Assembly (NCBI GenBank): GCA_036320915.1 | Contig: JAXBDG010000005.1 | Span: 186,001 to 250,000 of the forward strand | Direction: 5' to 3' | DNA length: 64,000 nucleotides | Source: Linnemannia elongata | Taxonomy: Eukaryota > Mortierellomycota > Mortierellomycetes > Mortierellales > Mortierellaceae | Shown here: positions 18,891 to 30,507 of the stretch, in pieces | Layout: the number at the start of each line of letters is the position of its first letter | How positions within the stretch are numbered: the first letter of the stretch is position 1 | Program-made: the position numbers and the translations under genes | Notes under the pieces: model-generated | What the model was told of the DNA's origin: nothing | Databases searched by the model: none | Seen by the model: only the letters and a program-made list of their open reading frames with translations

Positions 18891-20855
18891 AATGAGAAGA
18901 TAGTCAGTAGAGTATCTTAAAAAAAGGTGTGGACTAGACTGAGGTCTGGAAGACAAAAAAAAAGAGTGGAAGAGAAGCCGATCCTTTATGATTTGAAGAG
19001 GTTGCGGAGAAGAGAGGAGACAGAGCGAGGTGGGAAGTTGCTGAAGGGTAGAAAGAAAGGAGGGCATGGAGTCATCATTTATACATTACCAGGAGCGGTG
19101 TGAACTCGGTTCAACTTTGTTTGATTTTCTTCAAATCCGATGCGACCATCTCCACACAATCCCCCCACTCTCACTTGACCTCTACGAAAAGGCAAACAGA
19201 CAAGGATCCTTTCGCTCCTGCAGGGAGTAAGGAAAGAAATGCCGACGCAAGACACGCCGTTGATTGGGCATCGGAGCTTAATCGTAATGTTCATGGATTA
19301 GATACATCTTTTGAGGAAGGGAAGGCTTACTCCTCTTCAGAGTGAGACTTTCCTGTATAGCCCCTGAATTACGAAGGGAAAAATAGAGGGCGTAGGTGAG
19401 TTACCCTTGGGGGATTAGCGTTGGGAAAATATTGTGGTCTGTGCATTTGTTTGTTGTATGCTCAAAGGGCTGACTGACTAGTTGACTGATCCCTGCGTCA
19501 TGTGGGCTATTCGATCATGTTTTTATGAGAAAAACCGACAAAAACAACAAAAAAAAAAACCAAAGGAATGTTGTTTTGAAGATAAACAAGCGCCGTACCT
19601 AAGGATCAGTGGACCTCTCGGTCATCATTCAGCCGTGTATCGTTCCTGGTTAACTAATAAGCTCCTCTCTGCCCTCTCCCTCAGCCTTTTCTCTTTTCTT
19701 TTTTCGTTGCTTGCTGTCTCTTACTCGATCGATCATCACTGCTCTTAACATCGCAGTTGTGTTTGTTTGTTGTTACTGTCGCGATATTGTTGTCGCGGCC
19801 GTGGCAACATGTCATTGTCAAATCCCTATTATCCTCTTTTTGTATACGTGTGTGTACATGCAGTTTGGACAATGATGAGACCTGTGGCATGTCATTGAAG
19901 CACTCAATTGATCGGTGTGTTATTGCACACACACACACCCCCCTCGTCTTTCTCAGAAACGACATTTTTCATGACGAATAATTATTGCGGGGGGATGGCA
20001 TAAGTCTTGCCGGGCCAAGTACACAAAAATCTTTCATAAGAGGAGCTACATAACTCCTTACACCCGCGAAAAAAACACGTTTACTTTCTACTTACTTTGT
20101 CCAATGTCATTGATACCCGAGATTGTAGCATCACGGTAAAAATGTTGATCACTCGTTGATCGTGCATTGCATAGGTTAAGTCTAAACACGAAACACGCCC
20201 CAGTCTGACTTTTGGTGGCGTGTAGCTTAGAAATAGCAGCTCCGTATTTCCTTTTGTGAAACCGTTGTCAAGATCATCAGCTCGTTAATTGCAAGATCAT
20301 CTGCAACTATCCCCGTATGTTTTCATCCTTCACACCTTCTATTTCTATTCGCCTTCCCTCTCGCTTCCTTCTGGATGAGACCATAGCACAGGATTGTCCC
20401 GGTTCTAAATGCGTTCTTGCTGTTTTAAATAGTAACTGCTGATCGGCCGGTGTGAATATATCTATCAGTTTCTAGTGATGGGTTCAAGTGAAACGAACAA
20501 GGTTGTTGTTGATGGCACCGTGTTTTGGTGGCGAGACACGTCCAATCATAAGCGTGTTGGCTCCAGAGCAAATCAAATCAAATGAGTCCATGTGACCAAT
20601 GCAAAATGTAGGGTCGAACCGTTGAACCGTATGTTCGATGTTTTAGCTCACCCCCCTTCTTTTTTTTCTTCCCCTCCCTTTTCTCCTATCCAATTCAGCC
20701 CCTCTCGCTTACACAACTTTTCTCATCCATTCTACTCAGCATACCTTGTTTTGCTTTCTTCATTTCATTATTCTTAATCAGCCGCCCTCCATCCAAATCT
20801 TTGTCATTTACCACCCTGCTTCCTGTCTTTTGATTCATCATCACCCTTCATCACC
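18891..20855. other. Intergenic, no gene supported
   Basis: About 2 kb holding the carboxylesterase promoter at the left and the F-box promoter at the right, a short CA run (19927-19939), and GATCA-rich motifs near 20146-20162 and 20272-20300. TTTGGTGGCG occurs at 20212 and 20525. Open frames are short and compositional. Confidence 0.5.
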
Positions 20856-23255
20856 ATGATGGATCCCCTTTCGCAATTACCACTCGAATGCCTTCACGTC
20901 ATCATACACTTCATCCTCACTGACAACAACAAACCCTTGGCGACGCTCTCCCGGCTCCTATGCGTCAACAAATACCTTGCCTCCGTCGCTCTTCCCTTTA
21001 TCTACTCCAACCCCTTCCCCCTTTCCTTTTCCTCAGAACAAGGGAAGGAAACTCGACTCTCTCGAACAGACAAGGGTTACCAATTCCTCACCCGCATGTT
21101 GATCCTCCGTCCTCCCTTCACCAACGCCACTGACAGCAGCGTCTCCAACCTCATCTCCGTTTGTTTGCGTCCACAGTTGATACACACAGTCACCGGAGAG
21201 ACCAACGGCAATAACATTGTGACGCCCCCGGTACCTTCTTCGCTCAACTACTTTGCGCACATACGCCACCTCAATCTCGACGTGGGCGCCATGGACCCAT
21301 TACAGCCTCTCTCGCAGGAGGATTGGAGGTCTGAGCAGATGTACTTTCTGAGCAACGAATTCTCACAGCTCCGTCGTTCGCATCATTTGGCGCGTGCCTA
21401 TGCCGACCTTCTATATCACCAGCAGGGGCCGGTCAGCATTCACCGGCGGCTTCTTCTCTACCGGGAGGTCACCTGGTTGTTCGCAAACACTGTCCTCGAA
21501 CAGCTGCAGTCCCTGACAATCCCTCTATCGGATATCAAACGCTATACCAACATTGTATGCAGGATGGAGAGTCTGGAACATATTCGGTACTTGCAGGATG
21601 AGGCCTGGACGCACCCAGTTATCAAGAACAGCGACGGTACTGAAGTGACAGATGCGCGGAAAGAGGAGGTCTTGTCTTTGGCGGTTCAGTTGGTCAAGGA
21701 TCATGCGCGACACTTCCCCAGGCGCCTCAGGAAGGTATCCAGCTGCAACTGGGACAAGCAAATAGGATTTTTAAGACAGTCGATTCCCAAGGATGTTCAA
21801 CTGGAAATTTTTCGGATGCTGCCCCCGGTCCAGAGGATGAAATCATTGACGGGAGACAACTGGTTGCAACTCGCTGCACACCCAGAGGCGACCGATTTGC
21901 GATTTCTCGAGACGCTACGTAACAAGATGCCGGCAGAGGAATGGTTCGGTCCCAGCTACGATTATCGACAGCTATTGCAGAGATGTCGAACCCTGAAGAA
22001 CTTGGAGATACCACCGTTGGGACAAGGCAGTTTCGCGTGGGCAGTTCAGGAAAAGAGAAACCATGATAGCAGGATCTTCGCCAACAAAGGGCAAGGAGAA
22101 GTAGCATGGGAAGTGAATTCCTTACCTCGTGGTCTGGTGCCTCTCGAGAACTTTATTATTGAGGAACATCTCAAACCTCTCACGGACGAGATCGACGATG
22201 TTGCCTTTGCTTTCAGTCAAACACTGGCCAATATCACGGTCAGGATTTCAGGAATCGACACGGAGATGCGCTGGATTCGATTCGGACGAGGATGGATGGA
22301 TCTTCCTAAGTTGACTCAACTCGAGATTCAGGCCAACTTTGCACGTCTGGACCTCCATCCAGAGATTCTGTCACACTGTCCAAATGTGACGTGTGTGCGA
22401 CTCTCCGACAGGACGTACGGGTATCGGTGCCAGGATATCGTGCCCTGTCAGGCAGCGCACCTCGCGCATGTGGAGACCCTGACCCTGACGGGTTGGAGCG
22501 CACTTACTTTCCACCAGGCAACCCTTCATTCAGCAAGCAAGCTGACTAAGCTGGAAGTGACAATGGAATTGGACGGCGAGGATGGGTGCTTTATTCCACC
22601 TCCAAGTGAGCTGAAATGGTCCTATGGAATCGAAGACGACAGTCGAGTGGGCACAGAGTTCCAGGAACCCCCCGCGATCTTGCGACCTCGATGGACGTGG
22701 GATTGGTATCTTCCCTGCCTGACGGATTTGCAGCTGACTTCTGAGTTTGCGTATTGCATCCAGTTCCAGTTCCTCCCGGGTTGTCCGTCATTGCGGTCCT
22801 TGTCGTTGGACATTCACTCGGTCGACAATGACAGTCTGATCATGATTCCCGAGGACCTGGTCGCCCCCTCTATCTGGGGGGACCCTACTTCTCCCCCAGC
22901 TAAAATCGTTGTTCCTTCACTTCGACGGCTGTGCCTGCGTGGTCGGTGGATTATGAACGATGCATACATGCTGGACTTTATGACGGGGATGTTTCCGAAT
23001 GTCGAGGATTGGGTCCTGGATGGGTGGGAGGATATTACACTTCGAGGGTTGATTGCTGTGCTGAGGACCCAACAGCCAGCCAACCACTACCGGAATGTGT
23101 ATACCAGTCTTGCACTTCCTTCAAAGCAAGAAGTAGAGGAGTTTGCGATGTTGAAAGAATCGGGCGATGCGGTGGTTCTCCCGGTGACGGTGTATTTTTA
23201 TGACATGCCCTATGGCGAGATCCACATTGTTTATCGTTTCTCGTCTATAGTGTGA
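20856..23255 (+). CDS. F-box/leucine-rich-repeat-like protein (intronless, 799 aa)
   Basis: Paralog of the 4312-6621 gene. The F-box-like start is clear (LSQLPLECLHVIIHFI; LSRLLCVNKYLASVALPFIY). It continues with the same landmarks in order: LEQLQSLTIPLSDIKRY, DEIDDVAFAFSQTL, LTLTGWSALTF, RWTWDWYLPCL, FQFLPGCPSLRSL and a C-terminal MFPNVEDWVLDGW. The likely role is an SCF-type substrate adaptor with an LRR/RNI substrate arm, in cytosol or nucleus; there is no signal peptide or membrane helix. Two adjacent Met codons (20856, 20859) are possible starts. Single exon, stop TGA. Sequence divergence from the other copies is high across the LRR part and lower in the F-box and the landmarks. Confidence 0.85.
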   Translation: MMDPLSQLPLECLHVIIHFILTDNNKPLATLSRLLCVNKYLASVALPFIYSNPFPLSFSSEQGKETRLSRTDKGYQFLTRMLILRPPFTNATDSSVSNLISVCLRPQLIHTVTGETNGNNIVTPPVPSSLNYFAHIRHLNLDVGAMDPLQPLSQEDWRSEQMYFLSNEFSQLRRSHHLARAYADLLYHQQGPVSIHRRLLLYREVTWLFANTVLEQLQSLTIPLSDIKRYTNIVCRMESLEHIRYLQDEAWTHPVIKNSDGTEVTDARKEEVLSLAVQLVKDHARHFPRRLRKVSSCNWDKQIGFLRQSIPKDVQLEIFRMLPPVQRMKSLTGDNWLQLAAHPEATDLRFLETLRNKMPAEEWFGPSYDYRQLLQRCRTLKNLEIPPLGQGSFAWAVQEKRNHDSRIFANKGQGEVAWEVNSLPRGLVPLENFIIEEHLKPLTDEIDDVAFAFSQTLANITVRISGIDTEMRWIRFGRGWMDLPKLTQLEIQANFARLDLHPEILSHCPNVTCVRLSDRTYGYRCQDIVPCQAAHLAHVETLTLTGWSALTFHQATLHSASKLTKLEVTMELDGEDGCFIPPPSELKWSYGIEDDSRVGTEFQEPPAILRPRWTWDWYLPCLTDLQLTSEFAYCIQFQFLPGCPSLRSLSLDIHSVDNDSLIMIPEDLVAPSIWGDPTSPPAKIVVPSLRRLCLRGRWIMNDAYMLDFMTGMFPNVEDWVLDGWEDITLRGLIAVLRTQQPANHYRNVYTSLALPSKQEVEEFAMLKESGDAVVLPVTVYFYDMPYGEIHIVYRFSSIV

Positions 23256-23686
23256 GTAAAATTAAACATAAGGTTTGCATCTCTATCTTGATCAACTTGT
23301 TGGTGGCGTTGCTTTGAGTCGTTAAAGCAGAAACGAAGACGGGTGGGGAGAAAAGAGAACAAAGGGCTATTGACGATGATCAGAGCTGTTATCCTTTTTA
23401 AGTCCCTTTAAGCCGTCTGTTTTTCTCCTCGGCAGTTTACTTTTTGGTGAATGCTGCCTGTCATTCGTCGTTGCTTATGCAGCATCCACCTGTTGTTGTT
23501 CTCCTTTCTTCTTGGCTTGGTGTAACCCAAATCACAATAGGGCATCAATCAAAAAGGAACAGGAAAAGGAAAATGGAAGCGAGTCTGGACTCTGGGATGG
23601 ATACGTGAACGCATGCGCCATCGGTAAAGAAAAAAAAAGTACCGCAAAAGGCATAACTTGGACCACGCACATGCAAAGAAACACAC

Positions 23687-23753
<67 letters not shown>

Positions 23754-24144
23754 ATCGGGTCCCCTCCTCCATTCGTTTTTTTTCCTGGTCATTTTTCTCA
23801 CACAGTCGGACGCGCGTCTACATTTATTTGTTCCCTCCTTGCTTCTGTTCTTTTCCTTTGTCACTTTCCTCCGCTCCACTTCTTTGAATCACCATCGCTC
23901 TTCCCCCTCCATTTCACGGTTCATTGCATTGCCATCACAGTGCTCTTTTGGGTCCATTCTCTCGAAATCGTTCCCTCAAGTAAAACACCTGTCTCACTGT
24001 AACAACAATCCCAGCAACAATAACACACTAACAAGAACAACCCCAACAACAGCAATAACTCCAGGAACTGCTCTTCTACTCACTGACCAAAAAACAAAAA
24101 CAAGACCTTCTCTCTATACCAGTCAAACTAAACCTCGACATCAC

Positions 24145-24178
<34 letters not shown>

Positions 24179-24918
24179 GCATAAAGGCCTGAACTGCTCC
24201 AACAGAGAACAAAAAACATCCGTCAGGTCAAAGAGTACGTTGAAGAACGTATCCGTCTTTGCCATACAAATAGCAATTGATCCTCATACGGACCACTACA
24301 CAACTCTCTCTTAATACTCTTGTAGACAGTCTACGGCTCGCCTTACCAACCGTGTTCAAAAGACTTCCTCCCCTGATTGAACAATTCAACACTCAACAAC
24401 ACCCACGCAGGCATAAAAGGCGCAAGCTGGTCAAGCAAAGGGGAAAAGTAGACATGGGTCAAATCTAACGTACGTTGTGATAACACCATTCCTTCGCCAG
24501 ACACTAGCCAGTTCCTGTTACAGACCTCTGCTCACCCCATTCCTCCAATTCTCTTTTGGACAGTCTATAGAATCCAACAGTGCCATAGCTCACGCATAGC
24601 CAACACCCGGATCCTAAACACAGACGAGAAAAAGACCATTCCTCGACATTTGTGTAAGCACAGTGCAACCTGCACTCTTTTGGGACTTGTAGTAAGACTG
24701 AAAATTAAGATTTGTTTTTTTTTCTTTTTCTCCAAAGCTGCCATCGTTCTCCTTCGATAACTATCCACTTCGCTGACCGAGTTCAAAACACATACTGAAA
24801 ACACCAAGGTAAACACATGGAGGATCAAGGTGTTAAAGCATTCCTGACTTGATTTCGCGAACAAGAGGCAGTTGCAGATGTTCATATTGCTCACATTTAC
24901 ACCAATAGTAATCTCACC
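23256..24918. other. Intergenic and 5' region of the NACHT gene
   Basis: Contains a GA dinucleotide run (23692-23749) and an A run (24146-24177). The frame upstream of the NACHT ATG is open back to a TGA about 70 nt before it, so a 5' exon cannot be excluded. No independent gene is seen. Confidence 0.5.
23692..23749. repeat. (GA)n microsatellite
   Basis: About 29 uninterrupted GA units. Open frames through it encode RE or LS repeats and are not genes. Confidence 0.95.
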
Positions 24919-27900
24919 ATGTTCGACCACCCTCTCGACCAATTGGACCCCCAAGTTCCTGACAGCAACAATGCCAAGAACACAGTGCGCATCAGGAAGC
25001 GCGACAAGATTCGCGAGCTCTGTGGCTTTCCCAAGCCCAAATCCAAGGAGGTTAAGCCCAAGGCCTCGAACCAATCGCTGCACTCTCAACCTGCTTCACA
25101 GCAGTCCTCCCGACCGTCGTCTATTGTCATACAGGTAGAAAAAGTGCTGTTAAGCGAAAAGGTCTCCTCCATCGTGGCCCAGGTCGATAGTGAATCGTCA
25201 AGTTGCATCAAGTCTGTTCCTCCCACCGGAATCGTACAGGATGAGCATACTTCACAGAAATCGCCACAACCTCCTTCTGTTGCCTCTCAAGTCAGCAAAT
25301 TTCCTTCAAGCAACAGTCAATCTACTTGTACCACCGACACCCAGCCTACTTCTTCTACAAGCGACAACCAGTCTACCCCTTCCACCACCGCGCAGGAGAA
25401 GGCACTCTCAGCATCTCTTTCCACACCGCCTATTCTCGAGGACATCTTTGACGAGGATGTGCCCAAGCCAACCATCAAGACTGAGTTGCCTCGACTTCAG
25501 CAACGCATCGAGATGACGCAGCAATTGGTCTACTGCAACGCCTTACTACTACGGGATATATTGTCCCCACCTAACCCAGCTACTGGAGAAGCTGCAGAGA
25601 ATGGTGGTCCTCTCGCTCTTCAGGAACCCGCTCTCGACAAGGCGGAGCTCGACTGGTTGTGGACGAGGAGGAAAGACCCGATGGAAGCGGATCACTTGTA
25701 CTGGTTGGCCACTCGGGTGGTGGAACAGTTTGTATCCGATACCAACAAGGAATTCACCAAGATCGCCGAGGTTGTCACTTTGGGACCTGTCTTGGAGAAG
25801 GTGACCTATCGCAAGCTGCTCTCTACCTTCATTACGAAGTTTGGCGATACTCGCAATTTGGATATTGATATACTCCAGGGACTTGTCCAATTGGTGCAGG
25901 ATGCTTCGTCTGGCCACCTTGTCTCTGATGACCTGGTCAAGATACTTGGTATTCTCAGGGTCCACTTACAGGGTACTCACCAGCAGTCGACCGAGCACTC
26001 TTACCACCTTACCCCGGCTGTCTCCAAGATCCTCGATGTTATGGCGGACCACAAGGTGCAGGATCTGGATCGTGTCCTTGAGCATGAGCCACTGTCGGCA
26101 GTCTTGTCGGGACTGAAGGATAGCTCGGATCCCTATCTGTTGTACCAGGCTTGCTATGCCTTCCAGGCACTCCAGTATGTGTCCAATGACGAGACTGCTC
26201 TTGAAGCTGTGTTTAGGCATACGGCCGAGGTGGTGCATGGGTTGCTCAAGGTCTCGGCCGTGATGAAATTGGACTTGACGTCTGCGCTGGAGGGTCTAGA
26301 CAACCTACAGGAAGCGCTAGGCAAGACGGCTGAGGTTCCTGAGTCTGTTTATGAAGACTTTTGTATGCTGATGAAGAGTGGTCGAGGAGTCTTTGACAGC
26401 CTGAAGGAAGCATTTGGATCTGGCAAGAAGCGACCTTGGTATCCTGCTGTCAGGGTTGCCAATGCTTTTGCCCAGGCTGGCCAGCTGAAGGATCTAAAGG
26501 CGTTGATCGTTGAGGCCCCTTGTCGTCGAGACCCTTTGTTTCAGTGGGGGATCTGCCAGCTGTTGGGGGAAATAGCTGTTGATCCATTGTGGCCTGTCTC
26601 TGCACGCCAACAATCCATCTCTCTCCTCGGTCATCTCTGCCAGCACGATCAAGACTGGGGCCAGGATGAGAGCGTCAAGGCATGGATGCTCACCATCATC
26701 ACCAAGTTGTGTGCTTCTCCCGACCAAGTCGTCAGTGATACCGCCCATTCTGTCCTGCAGGAGCTGACAGTGGATCAAAGTGCCTTGATCAAACACCCTT
26801 ATCCATTGAGGACCCGTCTCCCCTTTCCTTCCGCATCGCCACTCCTTGCCAAGGTCCAAAACATCCAGTACCTAGAGTTTGAGCTGCACAAGTTCCGGTT
26901 GCAGCGACTAGAGGAGGCTAAGCTGCCGGTGTACATCTCTCCTATGGCCACGGCCAACCTTCAGACTCGTGACGACGAAGTTTTTCCCCTCATGGAGAAG
27001 GTCCTGGAGTTCCTGGCCAGCGACCGACAGGTCATGCTTCTCTTGGGTGACTCTGGAGCGGGCAAGTCCACTTTCAACAAACACCTCGAGTCCCAGCTCC
27101 TGCGCACATATATCCGCGGCGGCCCTATCCCATTGTTCATCAACTTGCCCGCCATCGACCGACCCAACAAGGACCTCATCGGGGAGCATCTGAGGACCAA
27201 CAATTTTTCCGAGGCACAGATTCAGGAACTGAAGCAAATTCGCCAGTTTGTCCTTATCTGCGACGGGTACGATGAGAGCCAGCTCACCGTCAACCTGCAC
27301 ACCACCAACCTCTTCAACCAAGCTGGTCAGTGGAATGTCCAAATGGTCATTAGCTGCAGGACTCAGTATCTCGGCCAGGAATATAGAAGCCGGTTTATGC
27401 CTGAAGGGTTCAGCCACTACCAGGGCCAGGCTGTCGATCTCTACCAGGAGGCTGTGATCGCGCCTTTCTCCAAGGAGCAGATCGAGGCCTATGTCGAGCA
27501 GTATGTTCCTCTCGAGCTACGAACCTGGACTACTAAGGACTACATGGACAGGTTGACCACCATTCCAAACCTAATGGATCTTGTCAAGAACCCCTTCCTT
27601 CTGTCGCTGTCGTTGGAGGCGCTACCAGGAGTCACCGAGGGGAAGCAGGATCTGTCGGCCATCGAGATCACACGTGTCCAGCTGTACGACACATTTGTGA
27701 GGCACTGGCTCGCTGTCAACTGCCGACGGCTCCAACGAAGCGTCTTGACCAGAGAGGACCGAGATATGCTGGACCAACTATTGGAGGCAGGATTTATTTT
27801 GATAGGATTTGGCTATGCTACCAGGCTGGCGTCGGCAATATTTGAGCACCAAGATGGAAACCCGGTGGTTCAATATGTTCACTTCAAGGACAAGAAGACG

Positions 27901-30507
27901 TGGGGAGCCGAGTTTTTTGGCCCTGACCCTGAAACTCGAATGATGCGAGAATCGAGTCCGCTGACTCGCACTGGAAATCTGTACCGTTTCATGCACCGGT
28001 CGATGCTAGAGTACTTTCTTTCATGCGCTGTTTTCGATCCCAGCAGTCATGACGTCGGCGATGAATTTTGTTCGCAATCCGGTCCTGAACCAACTCCAGC
28101 CCAGCTTTTCGCCACTGGCGGGCCCTTGTTCAAGCGTAACCTCCTCACGGAACCTTCAGTTATCCAGTTCCTCTGCGAGCGAGTCAGGCAGCACCCTTGT
28201 TTTGAGAAGCAGCTCCTAGCCGTCATCGGGCAGTCCAAGACCGATGCCGCTGCTGCCACTGCCGCCGCTAACGCCATCACCATCCTTGTCCGAGCAGGCG
28301 TTCGTTTCAACAACGCCGACCTTCGAGGCATTCGAATCCCAGGAGCTGATCTTTCCGACGGTCAGTTTGACTCCACGCAGTTTCAAGGAGCAGATCTGAG
28401 AGGGGTCATCTTTGTAAGGAGCTGGTTGAGGAAGGTGAATTTCGGTGATGCGCAGATGGATGGTGTTCGGTTTGGGCCATATTTGCAGGAACACGCCGCA
28501 GTCAATGCCATCGCTTTCTCGCCAAATGGGAAGTTCTTTGCTGTCGCTCTGCAGGACGGAAGCCTTATTACCTACGACGCTACGACATGGACTCGAGGCC
28601 ATCGACACAAGGAGCAAAGTGGGATGCTGAGTATCGCTTTTTCACCCAACAACAGACACCTTGCGTTTGGTAGCAGAGACATGAACTGTCGATTATGGGA
28701 TGCTGTCAGTGGCGAGACTCTGTTGGTCATGGAGGGTCACACAGACTGGGTGATATCAGTGACATTTTCACCCTGCGGCAAGCAGATCGCATCGGCCAGC
28801 GTCGACAGCACGATTCGGTTGTGGAGTTCAGGAACAGGAGAGTGCTTGTTTGTCTTGGACGGTCATGGCGATGTTGTTTGGAGTGTAGCGTATTCAGCCA
28901 ATGGACGGAGACTTGTCTCGGGCAGCATGGATGAGATAATTCGAGTGTGGGATCCGAAGACAGGAGCGCCAGAACCTGGTTGGGCCAATCCCCGTGTTAG
29001 TTCTTCGCGCGTGGCCCTTTCTACAGATGGACGACAGTTTGCCCTCATTACTGGTTGGGGGAGAGGCGAGATTCAACTCGTGGATGCAATCACCGGAGAA
29101 ACGGGCCTGATTCTTGGTGATGGTACCGTCTTCCTAACAGATATTGCATTCTCTCCAATTGGCAAGTTGATCATCTCGTGGAGTGAAGACAAGACCCTTC
29201 GACTTTGGAACTCATCGAGTGGACGGCTCATCTCCAGGATGTCTGGCCATCGCAGCCTGATTATCACCTGTACTTTTTCCCCAGACGGCCTACAAATCGC
29301 TTCAGGAGACCAGGACGGGACTATACGACTCTGGGAGGTGAACACCAACCGGTCGAGTTCCAACATACAACAACTTACCGCCCAAGTCCGAACTGTGGCA
29401 TATTCCCATGACGGTCTGTATATAATCTCTGGTCGTATCGACAACGCCATTGAACGCTGGGACTCATCCACGGGAGCTTCCAGATCCATTCCATGCTTAT
29501 CCAATTTCGGTGTCCACTCGGTTGCCTTATCGCCTAACGGCCATTGGCTTGCGAGCGGTTGCGATGATGGGAATATTCGGCTGTGGAATGCTCAAACCGA
29601 TGTTGTTGAGCGCGTCCTCCTCGGATCTACCGATGACTCAGTTGCTGATATGAGTATCTCACGCTGTGGTCGGTGGTTGGTCTCATGCCACGTTGGCGGG
29701 GCTGTACTACTGTGGGATCTTGATAGTACCGATGATCAAGGAAAAGTGGTGGGTGAAACAACCGATTTGTACCTCCCGAGCGGGTATGTGATTTTCTCCC
29801 CCGTCGGAGATCAGTTTGCCGTTTGGGTAGCATCCTTCTCAACAAGGCTTCGTCTTTTCCATCCCCGAGTGACAGACCTCCGTCAACCTCTGAAGGAATT
29901 GCATCTATCAGACAAGCTATACTCAATGGCCTACTCACCAGATGGCCGGCGACTCGTACTCGGTACTCGTGCTTCCTCGGTTCTGGTCTGGGACCTTCAG
30001 TCGGACAAGCCTGATATCAAACTGGAAGGGCACACAGATGTGGTTCTCAGCGTCGCCTACTCTACCTGTGGCAAGTGGATCCTCTCTGGCAGTCGCGACG
30101 AGACAGCGCGTCTCTGGTCAGGTGAGGTCGACAGTTGGTCCTGTGTTGCTGTTATTAGTGGATGTTTGGAGGCCGTTACAAGTGTGGCATGGAATCCGGT
30201 GGTGCCGATGGAGTTTGCCACTGGTTCCGAAGATGGGTCTGTTCGAGTGTGGCGTATTTCGAGTACCAGGGCAGGAGAGGTGTCGATTCATATGCACTGG
30301 GGCCCCCATCTTGATGAAGTGGTTGCCGTGGATCTGACTTTCAAGGGAGCCATTGGTCTCAGTCCGATCTACCGCAAGTTGTTGGTCAGGCGCGGTGCTG
30401 TTGACGAGACTGTCGCGAACCTAGACGGGGCAGACGGGGCAGACGGGGCAGAATTTTCAGGACTTGCCGGCGGGGCAAAAGGCAGGAGAAAGGCAGGACA
30501 AAGATAG
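24919..30507 (+). CDS. Giant NLR-like protein: helical N-domain, NACHT, pentapeptide repeats, 14 WD40 (1862 aa)
   Basis: Single exon. Residues 1-170 are a basic start (IRKRDKIRELCGFPKPK) plus a Ser/Thr/Pro linker. About 175-660 are helical, HEAT/armadillo-like (KTELPRLQQRIEMTQQLVY; WYPAVRVANAFAQAGQLKDL). A NACHT NTPase follows with Walker A GDSGAGKST at 710-718 and Walker B FVLICDGYDE at 777-786, then a winged-helix-like region with YRFMHRSMLEYFLSC. Pentapeptide-type repeats (ADLRGIRIPGADLSDGQF) lie at about 1130-1185. About fourteen WD40 repeats at 1190-1815 would fold as two seven-bladed propellers. The tail carries a DGA triplet repeat. STAND proteins of this plan are ligand-triggered oligomerising switches; in fungi some control incompatibility or host sensing. 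The ligand and the effector output here are unknown. Confidence 0.88.
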   Translation: MFDHPLDQLDPQVPDSNNAKNTVRIRKRDKIRELCGFPKPKSKEVKPKASNQSLHSQPASQQSSRPSSIVIQVEKVLLSEKVSSIVAQVDSESSSCIKSVPPTGIVQDEHTSQKSPQPPSVASQVSKFPSSNSQSTCTTDTQPTSSTSDNQSTPSTTAQEKALSASLSTPPILEDIFDEDVPKPTIKTELPRLQQRIEMTQQLVYCNALLLRDILSPPNPATGEAAENGGPLALQEPALDKAELDWLWTRRKDPMEADHLYWLATRVVEQFVSDTNKEFTKIAEVVTLGPVLEKVTYRKLLSTFITKFGDTRNLDIDILQGLVQLVQDASSGHLVSDDLVKILGILRVHLQGTHQQSTEHSYHLTPAVSKILDVMADHKVQDLDRVLEHEPLSAVLSGLKDSSDPYLLYQACYAFQALQYVSNDETALEAVFRHTAEVVHGLLKVSAVMKLDLTSALEGLDNLQEALGKTAEVPESVYEDFCMLMKSGRGVFDSLKEAFGSGKKRPWYPAVRVANAFAQAGQLKDLKALIVEAPCRRDPLFQWGICQLLGEIAVDPLWPVSARQQSISLLGHLCQHDQDWGQDESVKAWMLTIITKLCASPDQVVSDTAHSVLQELTVDQSALIKHPYPLRTRLPFPSASPLLAKVQNIQYLEFELHKFRLQRLEEAKLPVYISPMATANLQTRDDEVFPLMEKVLEFLASDRQVMLLLGDSGAGKSTFNKHLESQLLRTYIRGGPIPLFINLPAIDRPNKDLIGEHLRTNNFSEAQIQELKQIRQFVLICDGYDESQLTVNLHTTNLFNQAGQWNVQMVISCRTQYLGQEYRSRFMPEGFSHYQGQAVDLYQEAVIAPFSKEQIEAYVEQYVPLELRTWTTKDYMDRLTTIPNLMDLVKNPFLLSLSLEALPGVTEGKQDLSAIEITRVQLYDTFVRHWLAVNCRRLQRSVLTREDRDMLDQLLEAGFILIGFGYATRLASAIFEHQDGNPVVQYVHFKDKKTWGAEFFGPDPETRMMRESSPLTRTGNLYRFMHRSMLEYFLSCAVFDPSSHDVGDEFCSQSGPEPTPAQLFATGGPLFKRNLLTEPSVIQFLCERVRQHPCFEKQLLAVIGQSKTDAAAATAAANAITILVRAGVRFNNADLRGIRIPGADLSDGQFDSTQFQGADLRGVIFVRSWLRKVNFGDAQMDGVRFGPYLQEHAAVNAIAFSPNGKFFAVALQDGSLITYDATTWTRGHRHKEQSGMLSIAFSPNNRHLAFGSRDMNCRLWDAVSGETLLVMEGHTDWVISVTFSPCGKQIASASVDSTIRLWSSGTGECLFVLDGHGDVVWSVAYSANGRRLVSGSMDEIIRVWDPKTGAPEPGWANPRVSSSRVALSTDGRQFALITGWGRGEIQLVDAITGETGLILGDGTVFLTDIAFSPIGKLIISWSEDKTLRLWNSSSGRLISRMSGHRSLIITCTFSPDGLQIASGDQDGTIRLWEVNTNRSSSNIQQLTAQVRTVAYSHDGLYIISGRIDNAIERWDSSTGASRSIPCLSNFGVHSVALSPNGHWLASGCDDGNIRLWNAQTDVVERVLLGSTDDSVADMSISRCGRWLVSCHVGGAVLLWDLDSTDDQGKVVGETTDLYLPSGYVIFSPVGDQFAVWVASFSTRLRLFHPRVTDLRQPLKELHLSDKLYSMAYSPDGRRLVLGTRASSVLVWDLQSDKPDIKLEGHTDVVLSVAYSTCGKWILSGSRDETARLWSGEVDSWSCVAVISGCLEAVTSVAWNPVVPMEFATGSEDGSVRVWRISSTRAGEVSIHMHWGPHLDEVVAVDLTFKGAIGLSPIYRKLLVRRGAVDETVANLDGADGADGAEFSGLAGGAKGRRKAGQR

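Noticed and set aside
23512..24192. 226-aa open frame with RE repeats and a poly-Lys end
   Set aside because: It runs through a (GA)n tract and a 32-nt A run; no domain and no splice signals.
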